Positions 41,707-43,367 of a stretch of 43,367 nt of DNA are shown here, piece by piece. Under the pieces are notes generated by a model. The model saw only the letters and a list, made by a program, of their open reading frames with translations, was not told where the DNA came from and searched no databases. The stretch is from Candidatus Adiutrix sp. (GTDB taxonomy: Bacteria > Desulfobacterota > Desulfarculia > Adiutricales > Adiutricaceae). Position numbers and translations under genes: made by a program. Position 1 is the first letter of the stretch. Every line of letters starts with the position of its first letter. The stretch spans positions 1 to 43,367 of the forward strand of contig JAISFR010000045.1 in the NCBI GenBank assembly GCA_031263565.1, written 5' to 3'.

Positions 41707-42597
41707 ATGGACATGGCCGGAGAATTATCCCGGTTGAATGACCGGACCATCATGGCTCAGTATGGGCCCATCAGCCTGACCATTCAGGCCTGGGATCCCA
41801 GCGGCCCAGATCTGGCGCTGGCCGCGAGAGCAGGCGAATATTCCTTCGGCATCCTGCCCCGTATAGCCAGGGCGAGGGATTTGTTCCGGGGCAAAGGCGT
41901 GCCTTTGCCCGATGATCTGCAACGTCCGTTTAGGGAACCTGTTCTTGAAAACATGTGCACGGCTGTTGAAGCCGTGGCCCAGCCCGGGCTCGGGCCGATG
42001 GCGGCCGTGGCGGGAGCCGTTGCCGATGAAGTGGCGCAGTGGCTGTATCGTGCCGGAGCGGTCAAGGCGATTGTGGAAAACGGGGGAGACATAGCCCTCT
42101 ATCTGGCTCCTGACCAGCGGGCCGCTGTGGGGGTCCGCACCAGCCTGAAAGATCCGTATCCGCGAAAATGTCTGGAGATTTCCGGCCAGTTATCAGCCTG
42201 GTGGGGTATTGCGACCAGCAGCGGGACCGGAGGGCGCGGTCTCAATCGCGGTCTGGCCGAAGCCGCGGTCTGCGTTGCCGCCGGCACTGGCGCGGGAGCA
42301 CTGGCGGATGCGGCGGCCACCGCGGTTTCCAATAGCTGCTTTGTGGAATCCGAAGCCGTCCAGGCTGTGCCGGCCGAATGCCTTGACCCGGAGACGGATA
42401 TTCCCGGCATACTGGTGACTGCCGCGATCGGTGACCTGACCCCGGAGGAAATAGACGCCGCTCTGGATAATTCGCGGGGATTCGCCCAGAGCCTTGTCGA
42501 CCGGGAAGTCATTCTGGGGTCATATATCTTTTTCCGCGGCAAGGACAGGCTGACTGCGGGTTTTGCCGAAGTCGCGGCTCCGCTTGTCGATCTGTAA
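41707..42597 (+). CDS. UPF0280-family protein, ApbE-like fold
   Basis: 296 residues resembling UPF0280, a family whose structural member from Desulfovibrio vulgaris is related to the flavin transferase ApbE. Visible features: an N-terminal IMAQYGPISLTIQAWD, AVADEVAQWLYRAGAVKAIVENGGDIAL and a long Ala/Gly-rich GAGALADAAATAVSNSC. In ApbE the VENGGDI-like strand lies near the flavin site. It directly follows hnr, whose E. barkeri counterpart carries a covalent flavin, so it may attach that flavin. GAGGAAG precedes the ATG. Family call good; function is inference. Confidence 0.8.
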   Translation: MDMAGELSRLNDRTIMAQYGPISLTIQAWDPSGPDLALAARAGEYSFGILPRIARARDLFRGKGVPLPDDLQRPFREPVLENMCTAVEAVAQPGLGPMAAVAGAVADEVAQWLYRAGAVKAIVENGGDIALYLAPDQRAAVGVRTSLKDPYPRKCLEISGQLSAWWGIATSSGTGGRGLNRGLAEAAVCVAAGTGAGALADAAATAVSNSCFVESEAVQAVPAECLDPETDIPGILVTAAIGDLTPEEIDAALDNSRGFAQSLVDREVILGSYIFFRGKDRLTAGFAEVAAPLVDL

Positions 42598-42639
42598 GCG
42601 GAAATATAGAATAAAGAGAAAAAATCAAAGAGGTGAGGG

Positions 42640-43367
42640 ATGAAAGTCGGTTTTATCGGCCTTGGCGCCATGGGTGGGAATATGGCCAAAAATCTCCGGA
42701 AGGCGGGGCTGGATCTGGTGGTGACGGATATCTCCGCTGTCGCGGTAAAAGAGTTGACGGATCTGGGCGCTGAAGCGAAAACCGTTGCGGCCGAGGTGGC
42801 CGCGGTCTCGGATGTGGTCTGCTCCAGTCTGCCGAATTCCGCCATCCTCAAAAATGTGGCCCTTGGCGACGAGGGCGTGCTTTCCGCCTTGAGACCCGGC
42901 AGTCTGCATATTGATTTCAGTTCCGTTGAGCCCGCATTGGTGAGGGAACTGGCCGACAAATATAAGGAAAAAGGCTGCGGTTTTGTGGATGCGCCGGTGA
43001 GCGGCGGCATGAGCGGGGCCGAAGCGGGTACCCTGACTGTCATGGTGGGCGCGGAGGCTGGCGATTTTGCCAAGGCCAAGCCGATCATGGAACATATCGG
43101 TACCAAAATAATCCATATGGGCGGAGTCGGCAACGGCCAATCCATGAAGCTGGTCAACAACCTGTTGTTGGGGGCCAACATGGTGGCCGTTGCGGAAGCC
43201 CTGACCCTCGGGGCCAGGCTCGGTCTCAGTCCGCGGGTCATGTACGATACGATCCGGCAGAGTTCCGGCGCCAGTTACGCCTTGGAAGCCAAGGCCGGAA
43301 ACTTCATCCTGAAAGGCAATTTCACGCCCGGATTCGCGGTGGATCTGCAATATAAAGACCTGGAACT
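42640..43367 (+). CDS. hgd: 2-(hydroxymethyl)glutarate dehydrogenase, 3' end beyond the window
   Basis: The visible 242 residues belong to the 3-hydroxyisobutyrate dehydrogenase family. NAD-binding GFIGLGAMGGNMAKNL at 4-19, substrate motif DAPVSGGMSGAEAGTLT near 117-133 and catalytic lysine K170 in GNGQSMKLVNN. In nicotinate fermentation Hgd reduces 2-formylglutarate to 2-(hydroxymethyl)glutarate. The specific call rests on the position behind ena and hnr; alone it could be any beta-hydroxyacid dehydrogenase. About 50-60 residues are expected beyond the right edge. Confidence 0.88.
   Translation, partial: MKVGFIGLGAMGGNMAKNLRKAGLDLVVTDISAVAVKELTDLGAEAKTVAAEVAAVSDVVCSSLPNSAILKNVALGDEGVLSALRPGSLHIDFSSVEPALVRELADKYKEKGCGFVDAPVSGGMSGAEAGTLTVMVGAEAGDFAKAKPIMEHIGTKIIHMGGVGNGQSMKLVNNLLLGANMVAVAEALTLGARLGLSPRVMYDTIRQSSGASYALEAKAGNFILKGNFTPGFAVDLQYKDLE

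Noticed and set aside
1-43367. CRISPR arrays, tRNA genes, insertion sequences or phage attachment sites
   Set aside because: I looked for regularly spaced repeats, tRNA T-loop patterns, transposase frames and terminal inverted repeats and found none.

Overview
The window is GC-rich DNA from what looks like a strictly anaerobic, flagellated Desulfobacterota-type bacterium (Desulfovibrionales or a sister lineage). The reasons are an aldehyde oxidoreductase whose iron-sulfur cysteines fall at the same residue numbers as in the Desulfovibrio gigas enzyme, a hook-protein gene behind a consensus sigma-54 promoter, a non-pyrrolysine MttB-family methyltransferase with its corrinoid protein, and a nicotinate-fermentation gene set. 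I see no ribosomal RNA, tRNA, CRISPR array, transposase or integrase.

Region A (1-8942) is an alcohol/aldehyde oxidation module. It holds mop (running off the left edge), a divergent iron alcohol dehydrogenase, an unrecognised membrane protein and a GntR/FCD regulator, closed by a strong terminator. On the other strand follow a CoA-acylating semialdehyde dehydrogenase (mmsA-like) and a second iron alcohol dehydrogenase. Both alcohol dehydrogenase promoters carry the same 15-base element (2343-2357 and 8873-8887) at nearly the same distance from a TTGACA -35 box, so the two halves are probably one regulon.

Region B (8943-25780) is a tightly overlapping minus-strand cluster of 19 genes with the logic of an aryl polyene (APE) pigment pathway: two active ketosynthases, one ketosynthase-like partner without the active cysteine, two acyl carrier proteins, two hotdog dehydratases, a ketoreductase, a thioesterase, an AMP ligase, two acyltransferases, a glycosyltransferase, LolA-like and DUF3261-like envelope proteins, another lipoprotein and an MMPL exporter. 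It differs from the textbook APE set by adding a B12-binding-type radical SAM protein and a CrtI-like FAD oxidoreductase and by lacking a visible aromatic head-group enzyme.

Region C (25932-28588) holds a solitary flgE with an oversized hook protein, its sigma-54 promoter, an orphan minus-strand terminator, and a long leader ahead of the next operon.

Region D (28589-43367) runs on the plus strand: an MttB-family methyltransferase, its corrinoid protein, a TRAP transporter (dctPQM) with a tryptophan-rich binding protein, a cupin-type regulator, an AA_synth-family protein, a three-subunit molybdenum hydroxylase, enamidase (ena), 6-hydroxynicotinate reductase (hnr), a UPF0280/ApbE-like protein and 2-(hydroxymethyl)glutarate dehydrogenase (hgd, cut by the right edge). 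The last part matches the upper nicotinate-fermentation pathway of Eubacterium barkeri. Read together, the region suggests uptake and corrinoid-dependent N-demethylation of an N-methylated pyridine carboxylate such as trigonelline (N-methylnicotinate), feeding nicotinate fermentation. That linkage is inference; the enzymes themselves are well supported.
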